This document shows positions 11,989 to 19,287 of a stretch of 19,288 nt of DNA, piece by piece. Origin of the DNA: an uncultured Gammaproteobacteria bacterium. GTDB lineage: Bacteria > Pseudomonadota > Gammaproteobacteria > Chromatiales > Chromatiaceae. Within the stretch, counting starts at the first letter, position 1. The number at the start of each line of letters is the position of its first letter. Both the position numbers and the translations under genes were made by a program. The DNA is taken from contig CALAZS010000144.1 of NCBI GenBank assembly GCA_937926265.1, forward strand, positions 1 through 19,288. The letters are read 5' to 3'. The notes beneath the pieces are model-generated. The model saw only the letters and a list, made by a program, of their open reading frames with translations. It searched no databases and had not been told where the DNA came from.

Positions 11989-13188
11989 ATGAATGTTGAA
12001 AACATCTTTCAGTTTGCAATTGCGCGTATACCAAGAATTGACTTTGCCAGCGGTGCGGTAAACAGGCTGCCCGATTATGTGGCCAAATATGGCAAGTCAG
12101 TTTTGCTGGTTACCGGTGCAAAGTCTTTTTTGGAGTCTGATAACTGGTCTGCCCTGGAAAACCAGTTTAAACAGGCTGGCATTAAATTTCGCCAGGAAAG
12201 TATTCCCGGTGAGCCATCACCTGAAATTGTTGATGAGATTGTTGCCAGGTTATCAAACTGTCAGATAGATGTGGTTGTCGGTATTGGCGGAGGCAGTGCG
12301 CTTGATGCTGCCAAGGCCGTTGCGGGTTTGCTCGAGGTGAAGCGATCGGTAATGGATTACCTTGAAGGAGTAGGCCCGGAACTGCAGTATCAAGGTCCGG
12401 CAGTACCTTTTATTGCGGTACCGACAACGGCAGGTACCGGCAGTGAAGCGACCAAGAATGCGGTGCTCAGTCGTCATGGACTGGATGGTTTTAAAAAGTC
12501 ATTCAGGGATGACAAACTGGTCGCCGAGGTGGCGGTTGTGGATCCGGATTTACTTAAAACCTGTCCACAGCAGGTAATTGCAGCAAACGGTATGGATGCT
12601 TTGACCCAGTTGCTGGAATCCTACGTTTCATTAAAAGCCAATGTTTTCAACGATGCACTGGGGATCGCCGGGTTAAGGGCTGCACGTGATGGCCTGTTAA
12701 AGTTATATGAATCAGAAGGTCAGGATGCCAAGGCACGAGAACAGATGGCTTTTGCATCACTCACATCAGGTATCAACCTGGCCCAGACAGGCCTGGGGTC
12801 AGTGCATGGGTTAGCCTCACCGTTGGGCGCTTTCTACCCGATACCGCACGGTGTCGTGTGTGGTTCATTGGTGGCGACTGCTACCAGGGTCAATATCGAG
12901 GCGCTTAAAGAAAGAGATCCGCAAAACCAGGCATTGACACGCTATGCGCGCGTTTCTGAGATCCTGCATCAGAAACGATTCGGCTCTTCGGAAGATGCGC
13001 TTAACAGCCTGGTTGAGTTACTACAAACCTGGACAGATAAAATGCAGCTATCGAAATTATCCGGCTATGGTCTGCAGGATGCAGGTATTGATCATGTGGT
13101 GAAAAACTCACGTGGTAGCAGTATGAAGACCAATCCGATTGTGTTAACTGATGAGGAAGTTTCCAGGATACTTCGGGAACGGTTATAA
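11989..13188 (+). CDS. Iron-type (group III) alcohol dehydrogenase family protein
   Basis: The 399-residue protein belongs to the iron-containing alcohol dehydrogenase family, NAD(P)-dependent oxidoreductases for alcohols, aldehydes or lactones. The nucleotide-binding motif GIGGGSALDAAKA (98-110) and PTTAGTGSEAT (145-155) are intact. Metal-ligand positions by comparison with lactaldehyde reductase FucO are D203 (GMDALTQ), H273 (GSVHGLASPLGA) and H287 (IPHG). The usual second ligand His is Gln at 207. This Gln is seen in some subfamilies, so activity is probably retained, but metal use could differ. No Shine-Dalgarno sequence is obvious before ATG 11989. It is followed 54 bases later by the haem diguanylate cyclase on the same strand. 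The substrate cannot be deduced. Confidence 0.87.
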   Translation: MNVENIFQFAIARIPRIDFASGAVNRLPDYVAKYGKSVLLVTGAKSFLESDNWSALENQFKQAGIKFRQESIPGEPSPEIVDEIVARLSNCQIDVVVGIGGGSALDAAKAVAGLLEVKRSVMDYLEGVGPELQYQGPAVPFIAVPTTAGTGSEATKNAVLSRHGLDGFKKSFRDDKLVAEVAVVDPDLLKTCPQQVIAANGMDALTQLLESYVSLKANVFNDALGIAGLRAARDGLLKLYESEGQDAKAREQMAFASLTSGINLAQTGLGSVHGLASPLGAFYPIPHGVVCGSLVATATRVNIEALKERDPQNQALTRYARVSEILHQKRFGSSEDALNSLVELLQTWTDKMQLSKLSGYGLQDAGIDHVVKNSRGSSMKTNPIVLTDEEVSRILRERL

Positions 13189-13242
13189 ATCTGGCCTATA
13201 CTTAAAAGATAACTTATTAAAAACTATAACAAAAGGCCATTG

Positions 13243-14499
13243 ATGAAGCTTTTCCACATGCCCTTATCCAGGGCATTAACTATATTCTTCGTTATTACTT
13301 CACTGGTAGCAGTGCTTCTTGTGTTTTCTTCCCTGAAAGTTCTCAAGGATATATCAGTTTCCCAGCTGGCAATGAATGAAGCGACCAAACTGTCAGAGCT
13401 TGTATTTCAGAACCTGTATAACGCCATGAAACGGGGCTGGACCAAGAATGATATCAATGAAATTGTTGGAAACATGGAAAGGGCAATTGATGATATCGAT
13501 ATCAGTCTGTATCGCAGCGATGAAGTTAAGGCTTTATATGGCAATGTGATTGATCATCAGCATCCGCCTATGATTGATTTGGATGTTCAGGATGTTTTTG
13601 ATTCGTCAGAAGCCAAGCTGGTAGAAAAAGGCAATAGTTTACGCTTTATATATCCCATCAAGACTACTGAGGAATGTTTAGGGTGTCATTCCAATAGTCA
13701 AGTCGGGCAAGTCAATGGCATTGTGAATATCAATATGCCGTTGGATAAATTAAGACTGCCTTTTGAATACACGATTACCTATGTTGTTTACCTGTTTGTA
13801 ATTCTGATTGTTATTCTAGGAGTATTGGTTTTTCTTGGCCTCAGGTATTTCCTGATAAAACCGGTCGAACAACTGAGTGTCACAATGCACAAGGTAGATG
13901 AGTCACATAATTACAACCTGAAAATGCCGGATAACCTGACGGCGTTCGCAGAAATAAAAGATTTATTCGAAACATTCGAAAACATGATGCAGAAGGTTGA
14001 TGCGGCACAGGCAGAGCTAAGACATTTCTCTGAAAAAGATGTATTAACAGGTCTGCACAATCGCCGAAAGTTTAATGAACTGGCACACAAGGAGCTAAAC
14101 CGCAGTCAGCATCACGATCATCCATTTGCATTTTTAGTACTGGATTTGAATAAATTCAAACCAATTAATGACCGTTACGGGCATGATGCCGGTGATGAAA
14201 TCCTGATCAAAGTCAGTAACGTTTTGTCTGATTTTCTGCGTGAAGAAGATATTCTTGCCAGGGTCGGTGGTGATGAATTTGTTATCGTTTTGCCGGAAAC
14301 CAATTCTGCCCAGGCAAAACTGCTGGCGGACAGAATTCAGTCAATGGTTCAGGGTGCAAGTGTGCATAAAAAAGGAGAGGTATTGTCGGTTGGATGCAGT
14401 ATCGGAATAGCTGTTTTTCCGGATGATGGCACGGATCTCAAAACCCTGTTTAATATCGCTGATGAACGTATGTATGCAAATAAAAATGCTGACAGGTAG
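13243..14499 (+). CDS. Membrane diguanylate cyclase with c-type haem sensor domain
   Basis: The predicted 418-residue enzyme makes cyclic di-GMP from two GTP. Order of parts: membrane helix 1 (about 11-31), an exported sensor region with a single c-haem attachment motif CLGCH (145-149) in a DUF3365/Tll0287-like context, helix 2 (about 178-201), a HAMP-like linker (about 202-255) and a GGDEF domain. In the latter DVLTGLHNRR (266-275) opens the domain, and the active site VGGDEF (341-346) and inhibitory RxxD (R333-D336) are intact, so product feedback is likely. Haem attachment means periplasmic cytochrome c maturation and suggests redox or gas sensing. Start chosen at ATG 13243 with AAAGG seven bases upstream; the TTG at 13240 is less likely. 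It is convergent with a cytochrome c lipoprotein gene. Confidence 0.92.
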   Translation: MKLFHMPLSRALTIFFVITSLVAVLLVFSSLKVLKDISVSQLAMNEATKLSELVFQNLYNAMKRGWTKNDINEIVGNMERAIDDIDISLYRSDEVKALYGNVIDHQHPPMIDLDVQDVFDSSEAKLVEKGNSLRFIYPIKTTEECLGCHSNSQVGQVNGIVNINMPLDKLRLPFEYTITYVVYLFVILIVILGVLVFLGLRYFLIKPVEQLSVTMHKVDESHNYNLKMPDNLTAFAEIKDLFETFENMMQKVDAAQAELRHFSEKDVLTGLHNRRKFNELAHKELNRSQHHDHPFAFLVLDLNKFKPINDRYGHDAGDEILIKVSNVLSDFLREEDILARVGGDEFVIVLPETNSAQAKLLADRIQSMVQGASVHKKGEVLSVGCSIGIAVFPDDGTDLKTLFNIADERMYANKNADR

Positions 14500-14515
14500 T
14501 CGACCACTAGTCGAC
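14499..14515. terminator. Hairpin between convergent genes, possible terminator
   Basis: GTCGAC-CACTA-GTCGAC forms a 6-bp stem in the 27-bp gap between the convergent cyclase and cytochrome genes. The plus-strand flank is T-rich (AGTGTTCTGTTTT) but not a clean T run, so the call is weak. Confidence 0.35.
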
Positions 14516-14526
14516 AGTGTTCTGTT

Positions 14527-14856
14527 TTACTGCCTCGATATTTTCAATAAATAGCTGGCAATAAGTTTAACCTGCTGGTCTGACAACTCCGAGAACCCTG
14601 GCATTTTCTGGCCTTTATGTTTTTCTGAAGAGCCATTTTTAATCTGATGCACAATTTCCGAAAAGCTTTTTTCTGTTTTCACATTGGCTGGCACACTTCT
14701 TAGGAAACGTCCGCTACCATCATCACCATGACAACCGGCACAGTAATTTTCATAAAGTGTTTTTGCATCCAGTTCGTTTGGATCATGTTTTTCACAACCC
14801 ATCAGCCCGATTGAAACCATGAGTGCCAGGATTAGATAAAAACTGTTCTTGTTCAT
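14527..14856 (-). CDS. Cytochrome c lipoprotein
   Basis: A 109-residue class I cytochrome c. The N-terminal segment is a lipoprotein signal (hydrophobic YLILALMVSIGLMG, then C21, lipobox LMGC), so the protein is probably membrane-anchored on the periplasmic side. Haem binding is by C39-A-G-C-H43, with M85 in KMPGF as the likely distal ligand. The domain ends with DQQVKLIASYLLKIS, the usual C-terminal helix. It would carry single electrons or serve as a redox-sensing partner. It begins 18 bases after the stop of the metallo-hydrolase gene on the same strand, hence probably the last gene of the signalling operon. Ribosome site is weak (CTGAGAT). The cytochrome family is certain; its electron partners are unknown. 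Confidence 0.9.
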   Translation of the reverse strand: MNKNSFYLILALMVSIGLMGCEKHDPNELDAKTLYENYCAGCHGDDGSGRFLRSVPANVKTEKSFSEIVHQIKNGSSEKHKGQKMPGFSELSDQQVKLIASYLLKISRQ

Positions 14857-14874
14857 TAATTTATCTCAGGAAAG

Positions 14875-15837
14875 CTATAAACTAATCTTAAGCCCATCAT
14901 ATGCTGAAACAATATTTAGTTGGTGATTTTGTCTTGATAATTCTTCATAGCGAATGGTTTCCTTGTAAATCCTGTAATTTGTTTCATCTGAATTTACCGG
15001 TTCATGATGAAACAGGCAGAGTAGTTTGGCTTCCGCGAGATGGCAAAGGTCTACACCCATGATATTGCTCGAGTGTCCCCAGTCCTGTTTACAGGTGATT
15101 GCATCAGCAAGTGAATACATGGCGTCAAATATGACCAGGTCAGCTTTGTGAAATAATTTTATTACCGGTTGCAGTGATTCCGGGTCGTCATGCTTATGCT
15201 CACTGTCGGTTGAATAGACCACTGTCTTGCCGTTTTTTTCTATCCTGTAGCCGTATGAATCATCGCCATGATGTTGACGCACACTGGTGACGGTTTTGTC
15301 AGCTATGACAGTTGCTTCCCCCGGAGTTAGCTGATGAAAATAAATATCTGCACCTAAAAAATCGAAGGGTACGGGAAAATTCGGACCTCTGTTTTGAGCC
15401 CGAAATGTACTTTCCAGTTCCTCATGACAGGCATAAAGATGTATTTCACTACCTGGAATATAGGCCGGGGTAAAGAAAGGAAAACCCATAATATGATCCC
15501 AGTGCAAGTGGGATAGCAGGATATGGCAGATCATTTTTTCGCCTTTGGCGTGTGTCTGCATAATATCTCCGGCCAGTTCCCGGGCACCGGAACCTACGTC
15601 ACATATAAGGTAATCTGACCTTTCTTCATCAATGATTTGTACACAGGAAGTATTGCCACCCCAGGTATGTGAAACCGGAAAAGGCAGTTTGTTATTGATG
15701 AATTCCCAGATGGAATCATCATCTTTAAAAGTTTGTTCGTTTGCAGCTTTCAGTGCTGCATGTAATTTTTTCTGGAGTTGTGGAGAATCTTGAGAAGTTG
15801 GTAAAGAACCACGGGTACCCCAGAATTTAATTTGCAT
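14875..15837 (-). CDS. Metallo-beta-lactamase-fold hydrolase (PhnP/phosphodiesterase-like)
   Basis: The 320-residue cytoplasmic protein has the metallo-beta-lactamase fold. It opens with KFWGTRGSLPT and has HTWGGNTSCVQI (57-68), both typical of the COG1235/PhnP-like branch whose members hydrolyse cyclic phosphates or related phosphodiesters. Metal ligands visible are the H110-L-H-W-D-H115 motif, H189 or H190 (VRQHHGDDSYGYRI), D211 (YSTDSEH) and H277 or H278 (LFHHEP). An inserted stretch near residues 20-55, between GTRGS and the GGNTS motif, is longer than in small family members. The ATG at 15837 has AGGA eight bases upstream and lies nine bases after the STAS gene stop, so they are translated from one message. 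Its substrate is unknown; a nucleotide second messenger is one possibility. Confidence 0.88.
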   Translation of the reverse strand: MQIKFWGTRGSLPTSQDSPQLQKKLHAALKAANEQTFKDDDSIWEFINNKLPFPVSHTWGGNTSCVQIIDEERSDYLICDVGSGARELAGDIMQTHAKGEKMICHILLSHLHWDHIMGFPFFTPAYIPGSEIHLYACHEELESTFRAQNRGPNFPVPFDFLGADIYFHQLTPGEATVIADKTVTSVRQHHGDDSYGYRIEKNGKTVVYSTDSEHKHDDPESLQPVIKLFHKADLVIFDAMYSLADAITCKQDWGHSSNIMGVDLCHLAEAKLLCLFHHEPVNSDETNYRIYKETIRYEELSRQNHQLNIVSAYDGLKISL

Positions 15838-15846
15838 GATGTTGTC

Positions 15847-16236
15847 CTAAATTTGCTGTTGCTGACTAATGTGAGTTTCGTAAGCGGTAGGGGATATTTC
15901 TTTTAACGCTTCCTCAATGTTTTCCATTATCGGAAACAGCAGGTCAAACCGGCTTATTTTCAAAACCTCAAGCACGGTACTGTTAGGGTTTACAATGACC
16001 ATTGAGCCTGATTGTGCCTTCAGGGTCTTGGCTGCAAACAGCAATCCTCTCAAACCGGCACTGGTTATAAATTCCAGGCCGGTAAAATCAACCAATAAGT
16101 GTTTACCCGATTCGTTGAAAAAATTATGTTGTAAATTTTCCAACTCGGTTTCAAAATCCCTGGCATTGGAATGGTCAACACGACCTGTTACCCGAACAAG
16201 TGCTGTATCATTTAAATAGTCAGTGGATATGTTCAT
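15847..16236 (-). CDS. STAS-domain anti-sigma factor antagonist (RsbV/SpoIIAA-like)
   Basis: The 129-residue protein is a single STAS domain. In partner switching it binds the RsbW-like kinase when unphosphorylated and is released when phosphorylated; the PP2C phosphatase resets it. The phosphorylation site is S59 in FITSAGLRGLL, at the position of Ser58 in SpoIIAA. The LVDFTGLEFI strand and MVIVNPNSTVLEVLKISRFDLLF helix region are typical. The extra C-terminal tail (about 113-129) ends in a Gln run. ATG 16236 has AGGT ten bases upstream. It lies between the ATPase gene (38-bp gap) and the metallo-hydrolase gene. No sigma factor is present in the window, so the final output is unknown. Confidence 0.9.
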   Translation of the reverse strand: MNISTDYLNDTALVRVTGRVDHSNARDFETELENLQHNFFNESGKHLLVDFTGLEFITSAGLRGLLFAAKTLKAQSGSMVIVNPNSTVLEVLKISRFDLLFPIMENIEEALKEISPTAYETHISQQQQI

Positions 16237-16274
16237 AAAATAGTTACCTGCTCAAGAGGTCAATGCAGTTTAGT

Positions 16275-16706
16275 CTAGCAAATAGAATCATATTTGCGGG
16301 TTAGCGTGATAAAGTTTCTGTTCTTTTCCCGTTTGTAAGTCTGGCTGTCTGTCAGGCCAATAACCAGTGTAATGCCAAGTCCGCCAATTTGCCTTTGCTC
16401 CAGTGGTAAGCTTAAATCCGCGGTATCGGTGTTAAAAGGGTTGAACTCTGGTCCATCATCAGAATATTTAATTTTAACGACTTTATCATCCAGTGATAAT
16501 TCCAGTTCTATCTGCTTTTGAGAGTCCTGCTTTAATCCATATTTGAGGGCGTTGCTCAGCAGTTCATCCAATACGATTAGCAGTTCCTTAATCGCCTTGT
16601 CATTGAGACAAATGTTTCGTGCAAAGTGTTCAAGAAGCTCGTTTGCATGCGTTATAGCATTGGGCTCGGCCGGGAAATTTGCACTCACGTGATGACTTGT
16701 ATTCAT
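16275..16706 (-). CDS. RsbW/SpoIIAB-like anti-sigma serine kinase (HATPase)
   Basis: The 143-residue protein is a lone GHKL/HATPase_c domain of the RsbW type, which phosphorylates its STAS antagonist and sequesters a sigma factor or other target. ATP-binding boxes are visible: N box LDELLSNALKYG (about 46-57) with the Mg-coordinating Asn, G1 box DDGPEFNP, and G2 box GGLGITLV. No transmembrane or dimerisation domain is present, as expected. Its ATG at 16706 overlaps the stop codon of the phosphatase gene (ATGA), so the two are translationally coupled and made in matched amounts. Downstream is the STAS gene. Complete; the target protein is not identifiable here. Confidence 0.9.
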   Translation of the reverse strand: MNTSHHVSANFPAEPNAITHANELLEHFARNICLNDKAIKELLIVLDELLSNALKYGLKQDSQKQIELELSLDDKVVKIKYSDDGPEFNPFNTDTADLSLPLEQRQIGGLGITLVIGLTDSQTYKREKNRNFITLTRKYDSIC

Positions 16707-18709
16707 TCTGATTCCATTACCAGCAGTGTAATATCATCAGATTGAGGCGCTGTTCCTGTGAATTTACGGACATTTTCAAAAATAGACTGGCCAATTTCAT
16801 CTGCTGAAGCAGAGCCATCAAAACTGCTTAATAAATCAAGCAGGCGTTGTTCTGTAAAGTCCTGTTCATTCTCATCAAGTGCCTCAGTAATACCATCTGA
16901 ATAAATAACCAGTTTTTCATTTTTTTTGAATGGACGCGTAAATTCCTGATAGCTGAAGCCAGGCATAATGCCAAGAGGCAGGCCTGCCTCAAATTCCAGG
17001 ATATTAACTTCTGAATCACCAACAATAACCGGAGGATTATGTCCAGCGCAGACGTAATGCAGGTTTTCGTGTTTCTGATCAACGATCGCGCAGAAAAAGG
17101 TAATAAACATATTGGCATCATTTTCTTCTGCCAGTACATCGTTCAATTCAGAAAGCAGGCCCGTCAGCGAATCCATTTTAGGCACCAGCAATTTGGTTAA
17201 CGAAACCATGCGTGACATGAACAGCGCAGCCGGTATACCTTTGTCAGATACATCGCCGACAGCAATAAAAAGTTTATCGTCCGGTAATTCAAAAAACAGG
17301 TAAAGATCACCACCAACTGCCTTGGCAGGAAACAGACGTGCATAGACTTTGTAATGGTTTATATGGATATCCAGTTGGCCATGACCTGGAACCATGCCCA
17401 TTTGAATGCGTCTGGCAATATCGAGTTCACTTTTGAGGCGTTCTTTTGCGGCGGTCGCTTCTGCCAGGTTATCTATGTATTCCTTAAGGGAGTGGCGCAT
17501 TTTTCTGAAAGCCAGGTTCAGTTCGCCAACCTCATCGTAACTTTTGATATCCGGAAGCCAAACATCAAAATTACCGTTACCGGTTTTACTGATTGCCTGA
17601 TGCAGAGCATGCAATGGACTGGTGATGCGATGGGAAAACATCCAGGTTATTGGAATCAATATGGCCAATAACAAAAACGAACCAATCAATATCCAGTTTC
17701 TGGTTTCTTTAAGATCCGTCAGGTATTCATTTTCGGGTACGGCAATAATCAATTCAGGATTAAAATTCCGGGTCAGGTTTATATTTGTTTTATAAACTAG
17801 CCATCCTTCCGGTCTGTTTTGCCCGGCGATACTTTGAACCACAGGGTGATTCAGTTCCGCTAAAGTGCGCTGGCGAAGTTTTCCGTCTTCACCTTCGATT
17901 AAAACCGCTTCGTCACCGCTCCAGGCAATTATTTTGCCGTTATGACTGAGTGTCGATATGGTCGAAGGCGTAATCTTTATTGAAGATAAACTTTCTGAAA
18001 TTGATTTAAGCGTTATATCAAGCGCAATAACCGCTTTCCGGTCAGGTGTTGCAATTGCAGGAGTAAAGCCTATAACACCCATGAAATAAAACACGTAAGG
18101 GTCGGTGAAAACAGCTTCATCTGAATTCATGGCCAATTGATACCAGGGTCTGACACGAGGATCGTATTTAGATTTTTCCAGTTGCTTATGATGAAGCTGG
18201 TTAAGCTCATCATCATAAAACCAGCGTTGGTAGTTACCGCTGCCGCCTTCAATGTAATCGGCACTGAATACAGCTTTTTCAGGAGCAGAGAAACGTTGAT
18301 GCAGTTGTCTGTCAACAAGCTTGCGTACTATGAAATAGTCACCCTGTTCGTTGGCTGACTGTACTGCGGAAGAAATGGGTATCTGGCGCAGGATATCTGC
18401 CAGCATTGGAACAAAATCCAGGCGTTTTTCTGATGAACTTGAATTGGCGACTTTGCTATTAGCTAATATCGAAACGGTTCGTTTTACCGGGTCATAAACA
18501 TTCAGCAGATCAGCCTTAATGGTTTTGGTGGCTGCATTGAATATCTGCTGACTGGATGTTTGTACAAGATTACCGGTTACCCTGAAACCAAAAAAGGCCA
18601 GTAATGCCCAGATTAGCAGTGCTACTGCACCTACACCAAGAGCAATTTTGGTTCTAACCGACCAGCGTTTTCCAATGGTATTTGCAACTTTATTTTGGGC
18701 GGTATTGAT
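16703..18709 (-). CDS. Membrane dCache-HAMP-PP2C (SpoIIE/RsbU-type) phosphatase
   Basis: The phosphatase dephosphorylates the STAS antagonist in response to a periplasmic signal. The first ATG (18406) is too far inside: 101 further in-frame codons without a stop encode a membrane helix (KIALGVGAVALLIWALLAFF, about 21-40), and promoter and ribosome site lie beyond. The best start is ATC at 18709, with GAGAGGTG upstream, giving 668 residues. Order: helix 1; a periplasmic dCache-like sensor (about 45-335) with the diagnostic YDPRVRPWY (182-190); helix 2 (about 338-357); HAMP (to about 415); a short linker coil (LAEATAAKERLKSELDIARR); and a PP2C/SpoIIE domain with AVGGDLYLF, VGDVSDKGIPAALFMS, YSDGITEA and DDITLLV, all metal-binding acids intact. 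It overlaps the next gene by 4 bp. First gene of the five-gene operon. Confidence 0.88.
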   Translation of the reverse strand: MNTAQNKVANTIGKRWSVRTKIALGVGAVALLIWALLAFFGFRVTGNLVQTSSQQIFNAATKTIKADLLNVYDPVKRTVSILANSKVANSSSSEKRLDFVPMLADILRQIPISSAVQSANEQGDYFIVRKLVDRQLHQRFSAPEKAVFSADYIEGGSGNYQRWFYDDELNQLHHKQLEKSKYDPRVRPWYQLAMNSDEAVFTDPYVFYFMGVIGFTPAIATPDRKAVIALDITLKSISESLSSIKITPSTISTLSHNGKIIAWSGDEAVLIEGEDGKLRQRTLAELNHPVVQSIAGQNRPEGWLVYKTNINLTRNFNPELIIAVPENEYLTDLKETRNWILIGSFLLLAILIPITWMFSHRITSPLHALHQAISKTGNGNFDVWLPDIKSYDEVGELNLAFRKMRHSLKEYIDNLAEATAAKERLKSELDIARRIQMGMVPGHGQLDIHINHYKVYARLFPAKAVGGDLYLFFELPDDKLFIAVGDVSDKGIPAALFMSRMVSLTKLLVPKMDSLTGLLSELNDVLAEENDANMFITFFCAIVDQKHENLHYVCAGHNPPVIVGDSEVNILEFEAGLPLGIMPGFSYQEFTRPFKKNEKLVIYSDGITEALDENEQDFTEQRLLDLLSSFDGSASADEIGQSIFENVRKFTGTAPQSDDITLLVMESE

Positions 18710-18713
18710 GGCA

Positions 18714-18770
18714 CACCTCTCGCGTGCGGGCTTTTGGCAACTAAAATACCCTTTTAAGCGTTTATGTCAA
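18714..18770 (-). promoter_or_regulatory. Promoter and ribosome site of the partner-switching operon
   Basis: The minus strand has a perfect -35 TTGACA (18770-18765), a 16-base spacer and TATTTT (18748-18743). The predicted start is near 18737. The Shine-Dalgarno AGAGGTG (18720-18714) follows, leaving four bases before the ATC at 18709. This fixes the 5' end of the phosphatase gene about 300 bases upstream of its first ATG. Confidence 0.65.
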
Positions 18771-18808
18771 ACCCGCTTGGGTCTGCATCCCAGAGAACAT
18801 GCGTAGCT

Positions 18809-19141
18809 TTAAATAACGGTAAAAGTAATTGCCCCATCGTCTTTGTTAATCAATATCTGCATCTCACAGTGACCATCAACCTTTTCAGGCTCTTCGCCGC
18901 TGCAGGGACACAAGCTGGAAAGTTCCTGGTAAAAAACACCAAGAGTTATCTGCAGGTTTGTTGCAGTTTCACGTTTTTTAAGAATTGAAAATTCTAGATT
19001 GTTGTCTTCAAAAACGCCGGAGAAACGGGCGACTTGTTTAAGAGGAAGGAGGGAGGATGGAAGTTTGCTTAATGCCTGCAGCAGGTCATTATCAAAGTGT
19101 TCTGTTTTCCAGGCTTTGATTAAATCTGGAAGTTTATTCAT
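18809..19141 (-). CDS. Hypothetical protein with CxC...C motif
   Basis: I cannot name this protein. From ATG 19141 it has 110 residues; an earlier in-frame ATG at 19225 would give 138 but adds a low-complexity stretch (AYQHHHH) and lies in a hairpin. The C-terminal part, VFYQELSSLCPCS-x-EEP...DGHCEMQILINKDDG, recalls small gammaproteobacterial hypotheticals with a CxC and a later C followed by an E-x-Q-(V/I) strand. The three cysteines could bind a metal or form a disulfide. There is no signal peptide or membrane helix. AGGA directly abuts ATG 19141, which is unusually close, so the start is uncertain. It lies upstream of, and on the same strand as, the phosphatase operon, but that operon has its own promoter. 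Confidence 0.6.
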   Translation of the reverse strand: MNKLPDLIKAWKTEHFDNDLLQALSKLPSSLLPLKQVARFSGVFEDNNLEFSILKKRETATNLQITLGVFYQELSSLCPCSGEEPEKVDGHCEMQILINKDDGAITFTVI

Positions 19142-19206
19142 TCCTAATATATGTGGCCTGATATATATGGGTTGACGCAAATGGTGATGGTGTTGATACG
19201 CCTTTG

Positions 19207-19287
19207 CTAAGGCTTCAGCCAGCATGGATGCTGGCTGAGAGTTCCCAGGGCAGGGTTCACAACGTCCTTATCAAAGGTGTACAACAC
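19207..19287 (-). CDS. Possible C-terminal end of a gene running off the window
   Basis: One minus-strand frame is open from the right edge to a TAG at 19207, encoding 26 residues that include DKDVVNPALGTLSQHPCW. Both other frames from the edge on this strand close within about 30 bases. This may be the 3' end of an upstream gene, but so short an open frame could be chance. No family is recognisable. Confidence 0.25.
   Translation of the reverse strand: MLYTFDKDVVNPALGTLSQHPCWLKP
19216..19237. repeat. 22-bp near-continuous palindrome
   Basis: Arms CAGCCAGCAT and ATGCTGGCTG match perfectly around GG. As RNA it would be a stable hairpin. No T run follows on either strand, so it is not a simple terminator. 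It covers the upstream ATG (19225) of the hypothetical gene and the end of the possible partial gene. Confidence 0.5.
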
